From the NCBI GenBank assembly GCA_046086245.1, contig JBJSXB010000308.1, forward strand, positions 1 to 18,000: DNA of 18,000 nt. Direction: 5' to 3'. Source of the stretch: F1-20-MAGs016 sp046086245 (lineage in GTDB: Bacteria > Planctomycetota > Planctomycetia > Pirellulales > UBA1268). Each line of letters starts with the position of its first letter. The first letter of the stretch is position 1. Position numbers and translations under genes: made by a program. The notes below the pieces were generated by a model. The model ran no database searches and was not told the DNA's origin. It was given only the letters and a program-made list of their open reading frames with translations. Below, in pieces: positions 7,705-14,079 of this stretch.

Positions 7705-9303
7705 TCACCGACAGCCGCAGCCACCGCCGCAGGTGCCGCGGGCCGCTTCGAGCCGCGCCTGGATCGCCAGCGACGTCGGCGTGATCGACAGACCCCCCAG
7801 TGCCGTGCAACGCACCTCGCGCGGCATTTGGCCGGCGACCCGGCGTGCCGTCTCGATCACTTCGTCGAATGGGATCACCTGGTCGAAACCCGCCAGCGCC
7901 ATGTTGGCACATGCCAGGGCGTTGGCGGCGGCCATCACGTTCTTCCCGAGGCAGGGGGCCTCGACCCGGTTGGCGATCGGATCACAGATCAGGCCGATCA
8001 TGCTCTGCAGCGCCATCGATGCCGCCGCCAGGGCGCGGTCCGTCGGCCCGCCGGCGAGGGTGACCAGCGCCGCCGAGGCCATCGCCGCCGCGGCCCCTCC
8101 CTCGGCCTGGCAGCCGCCCACCTCGGCGGCGAAGGTCCAGGCGCTGGCGATGCACACGCCGACCAGCCCGGCGGCCAGCAGTGCCCTGGCGATCGCCTCG
8201 TCGCCTGCGTTCCGGGCCTCGGCGACCGCGATCACGACCCCCGGCAGCGCCGCGCAGGCGCCGGCGGTCGGCATCGCCACGATCACGCCGAGGGCGCTCT
8301 TCACCTCCATCAGCGCCGTGACATAGAGGACGGCCCGATCGAGCGCGCCGCCGTCGAGCAGCCGACCGGCGGCCAGGTGGCGGGCGAACTCGCCCGACTG
8401 ATGGCCGAGGATGCGATCGGCGTGGCTCGTTCCGGCAATGCCTTCGGCGATCGACCGTTTCAGGATCGTCACGATGTCGGTCATCATGACGAGCACCCGT
8501 TCCTCGGCGAGCGGTCCGCGGAGACACTCGTAATCGATGGCATGACGCCACAGCGGCAACCCGCGGCCGGCATCGGCGGCGAGGATCCCGGCCGCCGTCG
8601 AAAACGGCACCCGCGACGCGCGCCGCGACGTCACCGGCAGCACCGGGCCGAGCCTCCGCACACCGGCCATGTCGCCTGCGCGCCACCACGGGGCCAAGGT
8701 GTCGTCGTCGATGAATGCCGGGCCCGTGGCATGCACGAGCCATCCCGTGTTGTCGCGCTGGTGGAGTCGCACGCCGTCGAGCGACGCATCGTCGGCCAGC
8801 CGATCGTGGAGTTGCTCGGCGGCGTCGCGGCCACACGGGCCGACCAACGTCTCGTGGGCGTCGCCGGCGAGCGACAGGGTGAAGCCGTCGATGTCGACGA
8901 CGTCGATCATGCCGCCTCCGGTGGACACCGCGCGGAGGGTGTGCGCACGGCCGCCGCGCGACAGGGCGAGACGGTAGGTGTTGGGATGGGGATCGCCGAC
9001 GTCGACCGTGGCGAAGCGCAGCCGACAGCCGGCCGCCGCGAGGGCTGCCGGCGACTCCGGCAGGGCGGCGGCGGTGCAATCCCAGCCGAGCAGGCCGCCG
9101 CACAGCCCCATGTCGGAGCCCTGCGACTCGTGGGTCGTGGGAAGGGATCCATCACGGTCGAACTCGACGAGCACCTCCTCGGGCGTGCCCCCGACGAGGT
9201 CGCGGGCGATCCTTCCGATGCGCAGTGCCGCAGCGCAGTGCGAGCTCGACGGCCCGCGCATCACCGGGCCGATCACGTCGTTGAAGATGCTCACCAGGGG
9301 CAT
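7705..9303 (-). CDS. sdaA: Iron-sulfur L-serine ammonia-lyase (single-chain L-serine dehydratase)
   Basis: Encodes 532 residues from ATG 9303, which overlaps the upstream stop as TGATG and has GGGAGG four bases before it. The residues before this ATG in the same frame belong to the other frame of the hydrolase gene. It converts L-serine to pyruvate and ammonia using a [4Fe-4S] cluster in the cytoplasm. The N-terminal beta-type domain opens MPLVSIFNDVIGPVMRGPSS. The alpha-type catalytic domain (about 270-520) has the expected cysteine motifs: PTAGACAALPG (Cys350), GGCQAEGGAAAAM (Cys398), CDPIANRVEAPC (Cys440, Cys451) followed by LGKN. At 532 residues it is longer than the ~455-residue E. coli SdaA because the beta-type region and linker are larger. 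The chain ends in a Cys-rich tail, GTCGGGCGCR. It lies between an esterase-like hydrolase and a sulfatase in one apparent operon. Confidence 0.92.
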   Translation of the reverse strand: MPLVSIFNDVIGPVMRGPSSSHCAAALRIGRIARDLVGGTPEEVLVEFDRDGSLPTTHESQGSDMGLCGGLLGWDCTAAALPESPAALAAAGCRLRFATVDVGDPHPNTYRLALSRGGRAHTLRAVSTGGGMIDVVDIDGFTLSLAGDAHETLVGPCGRDAAEQLHDRLADDASLDGVRLHQRDNTGWLVHATGPAFIDDDTLAPWWRAGDMAGVRRLGPVLPVTSRRASRVPFSTAAGILAADAGRGLPLWRHAIDYECLRGPLAEERVLVMMTDIVTILKRSIAEGIAGTSHADRILGHQSGEFARHLAAGRLLDGGALDRAVLYVTALMEVKSALGVIVAMPTAGACAALPGVVIAVAEARNAGDEAIARALLAAGLVGVCIASAWTFAAEVGGCQAEGGAAAAMASAALVTLAGGPTDRALAAASMALQSMIGLICDPIANRVEAPCLGKNVMAAANALACANMALAGFDQVIPFDEVIETARRVAGQMPREVRCTALGGLSITPTSLAIQARLEAARGTCGGGCGCR

Positions 9304-10340
9304 CAGGCCTCCCGGAGGAAGCGGGCGAACCAGTCGCGCGTGCGCTCCCACATGGCATCGGTAAAGGCGTGGCCGGTTCCCGGCTCGATGAACGACGCGA
9401 ATCGCCCGGGCGTTCCGGCGGTGGCGTAGGCGGCCGCGATCACGTCGAGTCCCGCGCGGACCTCGTCGATCGGACTGCCGGCGTCGTCCTCGCCGAACGT
9501 GAGCAACAGGGGCCGCGGGGCGATCAGCGCGGCGATGTCCGGGGTGTCGCCGTGGGCGAACAGACCGGGGATGAAGTTGGGGAAGCAGTGGAGAATCTGG
9601 GTGCGATGGATCGCGCCATAAGTCGGCAGGCAGCAGGAACCGACGAGGCACGCCAATCGCTCCTCCCACGGACCGACCAGCCACGTATGGGTCGAACCCA
9701 TCGAATGGCCGAAGCACCCGATCCGATCGGCGCGGACCTCGGGGCGGCTGACGAGGTAGTCCACCGCCCGACGCATGTCGAGGATGTTCTTCCAGGCCAT
9801 GCACTTCCCGCCCACCGTGAGGCGGAGAAACTCGAAACGTTCGTAGTCGCCGTTCTCCAGTCGCGGGTGCCGGCGGTCCTCGAAGCAGAGGGCATCGGGA
9901 CACAGGACCACGTAGCCTTCGCGGGCCAGACGTACCCCGACGTGTTGTGACGGATCACCGGCGATGCCCGCCGGTTCGCTCTTGCCGAGATGCCACTGGC
10001 CGTTGTGCTGGTGCCAGACGGCGATCGCCGGGGCGGGGTGCCGGGCATCGACGCCGTCGGGGACGAGCACGAGCGCCGGCACGCGGTCCCCCGGTTCGGC
10101 CTGATAATCGACACGCTCGATCCGGTAGCCGTCGCCGGCGATCGAGTCCGTGTGCCGCGGTTCGAGGGGGCAGGGTGCGGGCCAGGGGCCGCCGAGGCAT
10201 TCGCCGAGGTGGGTGCGAAAATCGGCCACGGTGGGCTCGGCGGCTGTGGATCGGTCGGCCGGCTCACCGAACGCCGCCAGACCGGAAACCGTCGTGACGA
10301 CGAAGCGGCGACGGGCGGCGGTCTCGGCGGGCGGCTGCAT
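9303..10340 (-). CDS. Alpha/beta hydrolase, dienelactone hydrolase/acetyl-xylan-esterase-like
   Basis: Encodes 345 residues from ATG 10340. The N-terminus (RRRFVVTTVSGLAAFG) resembles a twin-arginine or Sec signal, so export is possible. The fold is read from GHSMGS at about 211-216 (nucleophile Ser213), PRPLLLTFGEDDAGSP with acid Asp285 or Asp286, and GTGHAF with His324. A central RPEVRADRIGCFGHSMG stretch is typical of planctomycete dienelactone-hydrolase/acetyl-xylan-esterase-like proteins. Many of these are annotated only as alpha/beta hydrolases, and the substrate is unknown. No Shine-Dalgarno sequence precedes the ATG. Instead TATATT lies six bases upstream on the same strand, compatible with a leaderless message. 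It appears to be the first gene of a three-gene operon: its TGA overlaps the ATG of the serine dehydratase gene by one base. Confidence 0.85.
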   Translation of the reverse strand: MQPPAETAARRRFVVTTVSGLAAFGEPADRSTAAEPTVADFRTHLGECLGGPWPAPCPLEPRHTDSIAGDGYRIERVDYQAEPGDRVPALVLVPDGVDARHPAPAIAVWHQHNGQWHLGKSEPAGIAGDPSQHVGVRLAREGYVVLCPDALCFEDRRHPRLENGDYERFEFLRLTVGGKCMAWKNILDMRRAVDYLVSRPEVRADRIGCFGHSMGSTHTWLVGPWEERLACLVGSCCLPTYGAIHRTQILHCFPNFIPGLFAHGDTPDIAALIAPRPLLLTFGEDDAGSPIDEVRAGLDVIAAAYATAGTPGRFASFIEPGTGHAFTDAMWERTRDWFARFLREA

Positions 10341-10346
10341 CCGGGA

Positions 10347-10352
10347 AATATA
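10347..10352 (-). promoter_or_regulatory. Candidate -10 box placing transcription start at the hydrolase ATG
   Basis: The reverse strand reads TATATT here (5 of 6 matches to TATAAT), an AT-rich island in GC-rich sequence. Six bases separate it from the A of the ATG at 10340, the usual -10 to start-site distance. No good -35 box is seen about 17 bases upstream. Confidence 0.4.
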
Positions 10353-10382
10353 TCGAAGGCTGAGCCCGGGATCGGCGCTGGC

Positions 10383-10419
10383 GAAAAGAAGCGGCCCGGT
10401 CCGTGAGGACCGGGCCGCT
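10383..10419 (-). terminator. Intrinsic terminator of the YTV-repeat gene
   Basis: A perfect 13-base-pair stem (10390-10402 with 10407-10419) closes on a four-base loop. Reading on the minus strand it is followed by TTCTTTTC, a U-rich tract. It lies 80 bases past the stop of the YTV-repeat gene and just ahead of the hydrolase gene, so it separates the two transcription units. Confidence 0.88.
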
Positions 10420-10498
10420 CCGTTCCCAATCGTCCCGCCCGTTCCCTCCGGCCGGCCCGGAGGCGCGTGCCGGAGGAAAGAGCGTCAGCATCGAAGGG

Positions 10499-12472
10499 TC
10501 ACTGGCAGATGGGTTCCTCGCGGTAGATGGTCACCGGCACGCGTCGCGTCACGGTGTACGGCACGCGCTTGGGAACCATCCGCACCACGTCGATCGTCTT
10601 CGTCTCGTGCACCGGGCGGGTCGTGGTGACCGGCACCTGCTTGGTGCGCGTCTCACGGACCATGGTGCACACCTTGTAGGGAACTTCCTTGGTGCACTGC
10701 TCGGTGACCATGCGGCAGACGCGCGAGGTGCACGTCTTCACCCGCTGTTCGGTCTCCATGCGGCACACCTTGTAGGTGCAGGTGCGGACCTGCTCCTCCG
10801 GGACCATGCGGCAGACCTTGTAGCAGCAGGTCTTGACGCGTTGCTCGGGCACCATGCGGCACACCTGATAGGTGCGGACGCGTTGCTCGGGCACCATGCG
10901 GCAGACCTTGTAGCAGCAGGTCCTGACGCGTTGCTCGGGCACCATGCGGCACACCTGGTAGGTGCAGGTGCGGACGTGCTGCTCGGGGACCATGCGGCAC
11001 ACCTGGTAGGTCTTGACGCGTTGCTCGGGCACCGTGCGGCACACCTGGTAGGTGCAGGTGCGGACACGCTGCTCGGGGACCATGCGGCACACCTGGTAGG
11101 TCTTGACGCGTTGCTCGGGCACCATGCGGCAGACCTGGTAGGTGCAGGTGCGGACACGCTGCTCGGGGACCATGCGGCAGACCTGGTAGGTCTTGACGCG
11201 TTGCTCGGGCACCATGCGGCAGACCTGGTAGCAGCAGGTCTTGACGCGTTGCTCTGGCACCATGCGGCACACCTGGTAGGTACGGCAGCGCTCCTCCGGA
11301 ACCATGCGGCAGACCTTGTAGCAGCAGGTCTTGACGCGTTGCTCGGGCACCATGCGGCACACCTTCTCGCACCGTTTCTCGACCACCGTCTCGCGCTCGT
11401 AGCGGACGCACTCGATCTCTTTCTCACGGATCTCCGTGACCCAGCGCTTCTTCGTCACGGTGCGCGGCGGGCACTGCTCCTCGACCCGGCGGACGGCGCC
11501 GGGTTGGTAGACGCACTTGCATTGGCACTCGTCCCACACCCAGCACCCCGGTTCACGGATGCAACGGGTGATCACCGGGCCGGGCACCTCGCAAGTCTCG
11601 GTCTCCCAGCGACCGCAGTGCACCTGCACCGTCTTGGTGTAGTGCACCGGCTTGCAGACCGTCTTGCAGACGTCCCGCTCACGCGTCTCGTAGACCGGCT
11701 TGCAGACGGTGTAGGGGATCTCCTTGGTGATCGTCTCCCACACCGGCTTGCAGACGGTGTAGGTCTGCTGGCGGGTCTCGTAGACCGGCTTGCAGACGGT
11801 GTAGGGGATCTCCTTGGTCATCGTCTCGTAGACGGGCTTGCAGACGGTGTAGGGGATCTCCTTGGTCATCGTCTCGTAGACGGGCTTGCAGACGGTGTAG
11901 GTCTGCTGGCGGGTCTCATAGACGGGCGTGCAGACGGTGTAGGGGATCTCCTTGGTCATCGTCTCCCACACCGGCTTGCAGACCGTGGTGCGAATCTCGC
12001 GCTCGCGGGTCTCCCAGACCGGCTTCGAGACGGTGTAAGGGATTTCCTTCACCACCGTGTCCCACACCGGCTTGGTCAGCGTGTAGTTGACGGTGCGCGT
12101 CCGGTGTTCCCACACCGGCTTACAGACCGTGTACTCCACGTCCTTGAAGACCGTCTCCGATTCGTAGCGGAGGCAATCGATCTCCCGCTGTTCCACCTGC
12201 CGCTCGCAGACGGTCTTCCAGCAGGTGACCTCACGGTTCTCGAACACCACCTCCCGCACCAACCGGGTGGGTGCGCAGGGATTGGCGATGACGCCTGTAT
12301 CGGCGGGGGTTGGCTCCCCTCCTTCGCATGGCTGGTCGTCGACGACGACGCTCGTCGTCTCCGCGGCGCGGGGGGGGTCGCTGGCGACGTCACCGTGATC
12401 GGCGTGGGCGGGCTGAAACGCCCACGCGATCCCGGCGAGAACCAGCAGACAAGTCGTCCACGTGGTTTTCAT
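10499..12472 (-). CDS. Cysteine-rich YTV-repeat protein (probable planctomycete cell-surface/wall protein)
   Basis: Encodes 657 residues from ATG 12472, with GAGGA seven bases upstream. A clean signal peptide occupies residues 1-24 (core CLLVLAGIAWAF, cleavage after AHA). Three parts follow. Residues about 70-275 carry YTVCKPVYET-type repeats alternating with TKEIP or RQQT links. Residues about 285-365 form a Cys-rich junction (CWVWDECQCKC). Residues 370-615 are sixteen copies of a VCRMVPEQRV motif. The tail (616-657) has degenerate PVTTTRPVHET and VPYTVTRRVPV elements. YTV repeats were described in planctomycetes and are associated with their protein-rich envelope. The periodic cysteines suggest disulfide cross-linking outside the cytoplasm, which is inference. 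No catalytic motif is present. The gene has its own terminator and is divergent from rex. The central unit structure shows recent internal duplication. Confidence 0.9.
   Translation of the reverse strand: MKTTWTTCLLVLAGIAWAFQPAHADHGDVASDPPRAAETTSVVVDDQPCEGGEPTPADTGVIANPCAPTRLVREVVFENREVTCWKTVCERQVEQREIDCLRYESETVFKDVEYTVCKPVWEHRTRTVNYTLTKPVWDTVVKEIPYTVSKPVWETREREIRTTVCKPVWETMTKEIPYTVCTPVYETRQQTYTVCKPVYETMTKEIPYTVCKPVYETMTKEIPYTVCKPVYETRQQTYTVCKPVWETITKEIPYTVCKPVYETRERDVCKTVCKPVHYTKTVQVHCGRWETETCEVPGPVITRCIREPGCWVWDECQCKCVYQPGAVRRVEEQCPPRTVTKKRWVTEIREKEIECVRYERETVVEKRCEKVCRMVPEQRVKTCCYKVCRMVPEERCRTYQVCRMVPEQRVKTCCYQVCRMVPEQRVKTYQVCRMVPEQRVRTCTYQVCRMVPEQRVKTYQVCRMVPEQRVRTCTYQVCRTVPEQRVKTYQVCRMVPEQHVRTCTYQVCRMVPEQRVRTCCYKVCRMVPEQRVRTYQVCRMVPEQRVKTCCYKVCRMVPEEQVRTCTYKVCRMETEQRVKTCTSRVCRMVTEQCTKEVPYKVCTMVRETRTKQVPVTTTRPVHETKTIDVVRMVPKRVPYTVTRRVPVTIYREEPICQ
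10626..11365 (-). repeat. Second repeat block of the YTV protein: sixteen 14- or 16-residue VCRMVPEQRV units
   Basis: Residues 370-615 fall into consecutive units of 16,14,16,14,16,14,16,14,16,16,14,16,16,16,16,16 residues. The longer units end TCCY or TCTY where the shorter end TY, so the length difference is exactly a two-residue Cys-containing insertion. Three adjacent 30-residue (90-base) pairs span residues 400-489 (DNA 11006-11275). Long and short units also use different synonymous codons, showing that the pair was copied as a unit. Confidence 0.85.
11648..12133 (-). repeat. First repeat block of the YTV protein: YTVCKPVYET units
   Basis: Residues about 114-275 hold around ten copies of a YTVCKPV(W/Y)ET motif joined by MTKEIP, RQQT or REREI links, with a period of about 14-16 residues. 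At DNA level the stretches around 11690-11960 are nearly identical to each other, so this block has also expanded by duplication. Confidence 0.85.
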
Positions 12473-12479
12473 GGTTGCG

Positions 12480-12493
12480 TCCTCTTTCGAGGA
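12480..12493 (-). promoter_or_regulatory. GAAA-loop hairpin enclosing the Shine-Dalgarno site of the YTV gene
   Basis: On the minus strand the leader reads UCCUC-GAAA-GAGGA, a five-base-pair stem closed by a GNRA-type tetraloop. Its 3' arm (12484-12480) is the GAGGA Shine-Dalgarno site, seven bases before the ATG. Such an arrangement can limit ribosome access, but the stem is short and the effect is inference. Confidence 0.5.
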
Positions 12494-12881
12494 TGGGCTC
12501 CTGATCGGGGTCGAAACGGTTGGGAACGTGCGGCAGGCTTTCCGGCCGCTCGCATCTCAACCATCGACCACAAAACCCCCGTAGATCGACCAGAACACGC
12601 AGCCATTCACGTTTTTCCAGGACTCCTGGTCCATTGCATCCGCTACAAACCCACCATCCCGAGGTGGTTCGTTGCGGCGCCGCCGGCGGGATGGGTAGAG
12701 TTCGGTCCGTTTCTCGGGGACATCCCCGCGGCGGGTCCGACGGCCTGTCGCCCGGCATCGACGACGCCCCGGGAAGGTCGCTGCCCCACTGCGGCCCAGA
12801 CGCACGGGGACCTGTGGCGGCGGCCCTGCGTCGTCGGCGACGTTCACCGGCGACCCTTCCCCGGCCACCGCGACTCGCGCC
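12494..12881. other. Gene-free divergent region between the YTV gene and rex
   Basis: Together with the SD hairpin this makes about 409 bases between two divergent starts. The YTV-proximal half is relatively AT-rich for this genome (about 12550-12660), as expected of promoter DNA. I found no clean -35/-10 pair for either gene. It contains the palindrome CCAGGA-C-TCCTGG at 12617-12629 and a weaker CCACC/GGTGG inverted pair at 12651-12667. The expected Rex operator pattern (TTGTGAA followed by TTCACAA) is not visible. Open frames through it are shadows with no start signals. Confidence 0.55.
12617..12629. promoter_or_regulatory. Palindrome, possible operator
   Basis: Six-base arms CCAGGA and TCCTGG surround a single C, in the AT-richer part of the region between the divergent YTV and rex genes. 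Its position suits a dimeric regulator site. No regulator can be assigned, and a chance palindrome cannot be excluded. Confidence 0.3.
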
Positions 12882-13631
12882 ATGACCGACACCCGACCCA
12901 CGCCGGCCGATCCGCCGTCGGACATCTCGGTGCCGAAGGTGGTCGTCAGCCGCTTGAGCCTGTACCTCCGCGAATTGCAGCGGCTCCAGGCGGCCGGCCA
13001 CCAGACGATCTCGTCTGGCCAGTTGGGAACCCTCTTGGGTTTCAGCGATGCCCAGGTGCGCAAGGATCTCGGCTTCTTCGGCCAATTCGGCTATCCGGGA
13101 GTCGGGTACCGCTGTGACGAACTGGTGCGTGCGATGCGCGACATCCTCGGCACCAACCATTTTTGGCCGGTGGTGATGATCGGTGCCGGCAACCTCGGTC
13201 AGGCACTGCTCGGCTACCGGGGTTTCGGTCGCCAGAACTTCGCGATCCAGGCGGCGTTCGACGCCGACCCCGCGAAGGTCGGTCAGACGATCCAGGGCAT
13301 TCCCGTGCTCCCGCTCGGCCAACTCGATCGGGTGATCCGCGAGCACGGCATCCGCTTGGCGATGATCGTGGTGCCGGCGGAGCAGGCGCAGGCGGTGGCC
13401 GACCGCCTGGTCGCTGCGGGCATCGAGGGCATCGTCAATTTCGCTCCCGTGACGCTCGTGCTCCCGGGCAACGTGCAATCGGTCTCGGTCGATCTCGCGA
13501 TCGAGCTGGAGCAACTGTCGTTTGCCGTGACCAATCGTCTCGCCAAGCCCGGGGAGTCGCCGGCGGCCGGCGACGTCGCCGACGGGGACCAGCGGATCGG
13601 TCAGACGCCCCGTCAGCCCAGCGATCCGTGA
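12882..13631 (+). CDS. rex: Redox-sensing transcriptional repressor Rex
   Basis: Encodes 249 residues from ATG 12882; no strong Shine-Dalgarno site is visible. Rex is a dimeric DNA-binding repressor that senses the NADH/NAD+ ratio and is released from its operators when NADH is high. The N-terminal winged helix (about 17-85) has VVVSRLSLYLRELQRL, then ISSGQLGTLLGFSDAQVRKD and LGFFGQFGYPGVGY, all hallmark Rex segments. The Rossmann domain (about 95-215) has VVMIGAGNLGQALLGY (GxGxxG) and AAFDADPAKVGQ, and the C-terminal swapped helix region contains VDLAIELEQLSF. The length fits, since Rex proteins are usually 205-235 residues. The extra 20 or so residues at the C-terminus (AAGDVADGDQRIGQ) look disordered. 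Its target genes are not adjacent. It is divergent from the YTV-repeat gene and is followed by a tandem-hairpin element. Confidence 0.95.
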   Translation: MTDTRPTPADPPSDISVPKVVVSRLSLYLRELQRLQAAGHQTISSGQLGTLLGFSDAQVRKDLGFFGQFGYPGVGYRCDELVRAMRDILGTNHFWPVVMIGAGNLGQALLGYRGFGRQNFAIQAAFDADPAKVGQTIQGIPVLPLGQLDRVIREHGIRLAMIVVPAEQAQAVADRLVAAGIEGIVNFAPVTLVLPGNVQSVSVDLAIELEQLSFAVTNRLAKPGESPAAGDVADGDQRIGQTPRQPSDP

Positions 13632-13747
13632 AACCTGGCGCTGCGGGCCCGGCACCGCGGGGCATGTGTGGCGGCACGGGGCACGAGCCCGCGTCGGCGG
13701 CGCTGCCGGGGGGCCCGGAAGCGCTGGCGGAGGCCCTTATCCACTCG
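13632..13747. other. Gene-free stretch after rex
   Basis: This is the first part of a 323-base gene-free stretch between rex and tRNA-Gln. It is very GC-rich (GGCACGGGGC and GGGGGGCCC runs) and holds no convincing gene or repeat. Frames open across it on both strands are Arg/Pro-rich shadows. Confidence 0.5.
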
Positions 13748-13826
13748 AAAAGCTGCGCTTTTTACGAGAACTGCGTTCTCGGCACCTCCTCCTTGAGGTG
13801 CGGCAGGCTGTGTGTCCACAGCCTGC
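13748..13826 (+). ncRNA. Candidate structured RNA: four tandem hairpins, one loop reading CTCCTT
   Basis: Four perfect inverted repeats lie end to end with almost no unpaired bases between them. Hairpin 1 is AAAAGC-TGC-GCTTTT (13748-13762), followed by one more T. Hairpin 2 is CGAGAA-CTGCG-TTCTCG (13765-13781). Hairpin 3 is GCACCTC-CTCCTT-GAGGTGC (13782-13801). Hairpin 4 has ten-base arms GCAGGCTGTG/CACAGCCTGC around TGTC (13803-13826). Read on the plus strand, hairpin 3 shows an anti-Shine-Dalgarno-like loop; read on the minus strand the loop is AAGGAG. Strand and promoter are not settled. A terminator cluster for rex is the main alternative. It matches no RNA family I can name with confidence. 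Confidence 0.5.
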
Positions 13827-13931
13827 GAGCGACGCGCCCAGATCCCCGACGCCACCGCGCGGATGGCCAGCGTTTTGTGATCGGCTCGGCCGCCGACAGG
13901 CGATCGGGGGATCGCGATGGACGGGTCGCGG
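13827..13931. other. Gene-free stretch upstream of the tRNA promoter
   Basis: This joins the hairpin element to the tRNA promoter. It contains short inverted GATCG/CGATC-type segments around 13880-13920 but no gene. I see no further supported feature. Confidence 0.4.
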
Positions 13932-13937
13932 TATGAT
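13932..13937 (+). promoter_or_regulatory. Candidate -10 box for tRNA-Gln
   Basis: TATGAT (5 of 6 consensus matches) lies 18 bases before the mature tRNA start, placing transcription start near 13944. No recognisable -35 element (GGATCG region) is seen about 17 bases upstream, so the assignment rests on the -10 box and position. Confidence 0.5.
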
Positions 13938-13954
13938 GCCGATCGGCTCGTTTC

Positions 13955-14025
13955 TGCCCGGTAGTGTAACGGTAGCACAAGGGATTTTGGTTCCCTTTGT
14001 CTAGGTTCGAATCCTAGCCGGGCAA
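13955..14025 (+). tRNA. tRNA-Gln (anticodon TTG)
   Basis: A full cloverleaf can be folded. The acceptor stem is TGCCCGG with CCGGGCA, and the D arm is GTG...CAC around TAACGGTAG. The anticodon stem AGGGA/TCCCT carries loop TTTTGGT, giving anticodon TTG at 13987-13989. The variable bases are TTGT, and the T arm CTAGG/CCTAG carries TTCGAAT. The U1-A72 first pair is characteristic of bacterial tRNA-Gln. The 3' CCA is not encoded (TCA follows the discriminator A at 14025), so it must be added by a nucleotidyltransferase. It reads CAA directly and probably CAG by wobble. It stands alone, not in a tRNA cluster. Confidence 0.96.
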
Positions 14026-14028
14026 TCA

Positions 14029-14054
14029 CCGTGGTGGACCACGGCAGCAGTTTT
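14029..14054 (+). terminator. Possible tRNA-Gln terminator
   Basis: CCGTGG and CCACGG pair around TGGA directly after the tRNA, followed six bases later by TTTT (14051-14054). The offset and short T tract make it a weak intrinsic terminator at best. It could also lie in the leader of the next gene. Confidence 0.4.
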
Positions 14055-14079
14055 CCCAGCGGGTCAAACGGAGTTGTCC

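Noticed and set aside
7673..7912. An 80-residue N-terminal extension of the sulfatase frame
   Set aside because: It overlaps the serine dehydratase coding end, is Arg/Gly-rich, and precedes a proper signal peptide that starts at 7672.
6887..9429. Long plus-strand frames (6887-8326 and 7828-9429)
   Set aside because: They are antisense shadows of the sulfatase, serine dehydratase and hydrolase genes, with no domains.
9304..9903. A 200-residue N-terminal extension of the serine dehydratase frame
   Set aside because: It lies within the hydrolase gene in another frame. The ATG at 9303 has GGGAGG and a TGATG coupling, and homologous sequence begins right there.
10660..12130. CRISPR-like regular repeats
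   Set aside because: The repeats are contiguous, in frame and coding, with no unique spacers. They are protein repeats.
10403..13117. A 904-codon plus-strand open frame rich in GHHAAHLV and GDGVGDLLG repeats
   Set aside because: It is the exact antisense of the YTV-repeat gene. Its repeats come from the repeated codons of that gene, which has a signal peptide, Shine-Dalgarno site and terminator. The frame also runs on through the intergenic region and into rex in the wrong frame.
12882..13631. A defence or mobile system around rex
   Set aside because: No transposase, integrase, nuclease, toxin-antitoxin or inverted terminal repeats are visible. The neighbours are housekeeping and envelope genes.
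12390..13655. A 421-codon minus-strand frame over rex
   Set aside because: It is antisense to a textbook Rex protein, is Arg/His-rich with no recognisable domain, and has no start signal.
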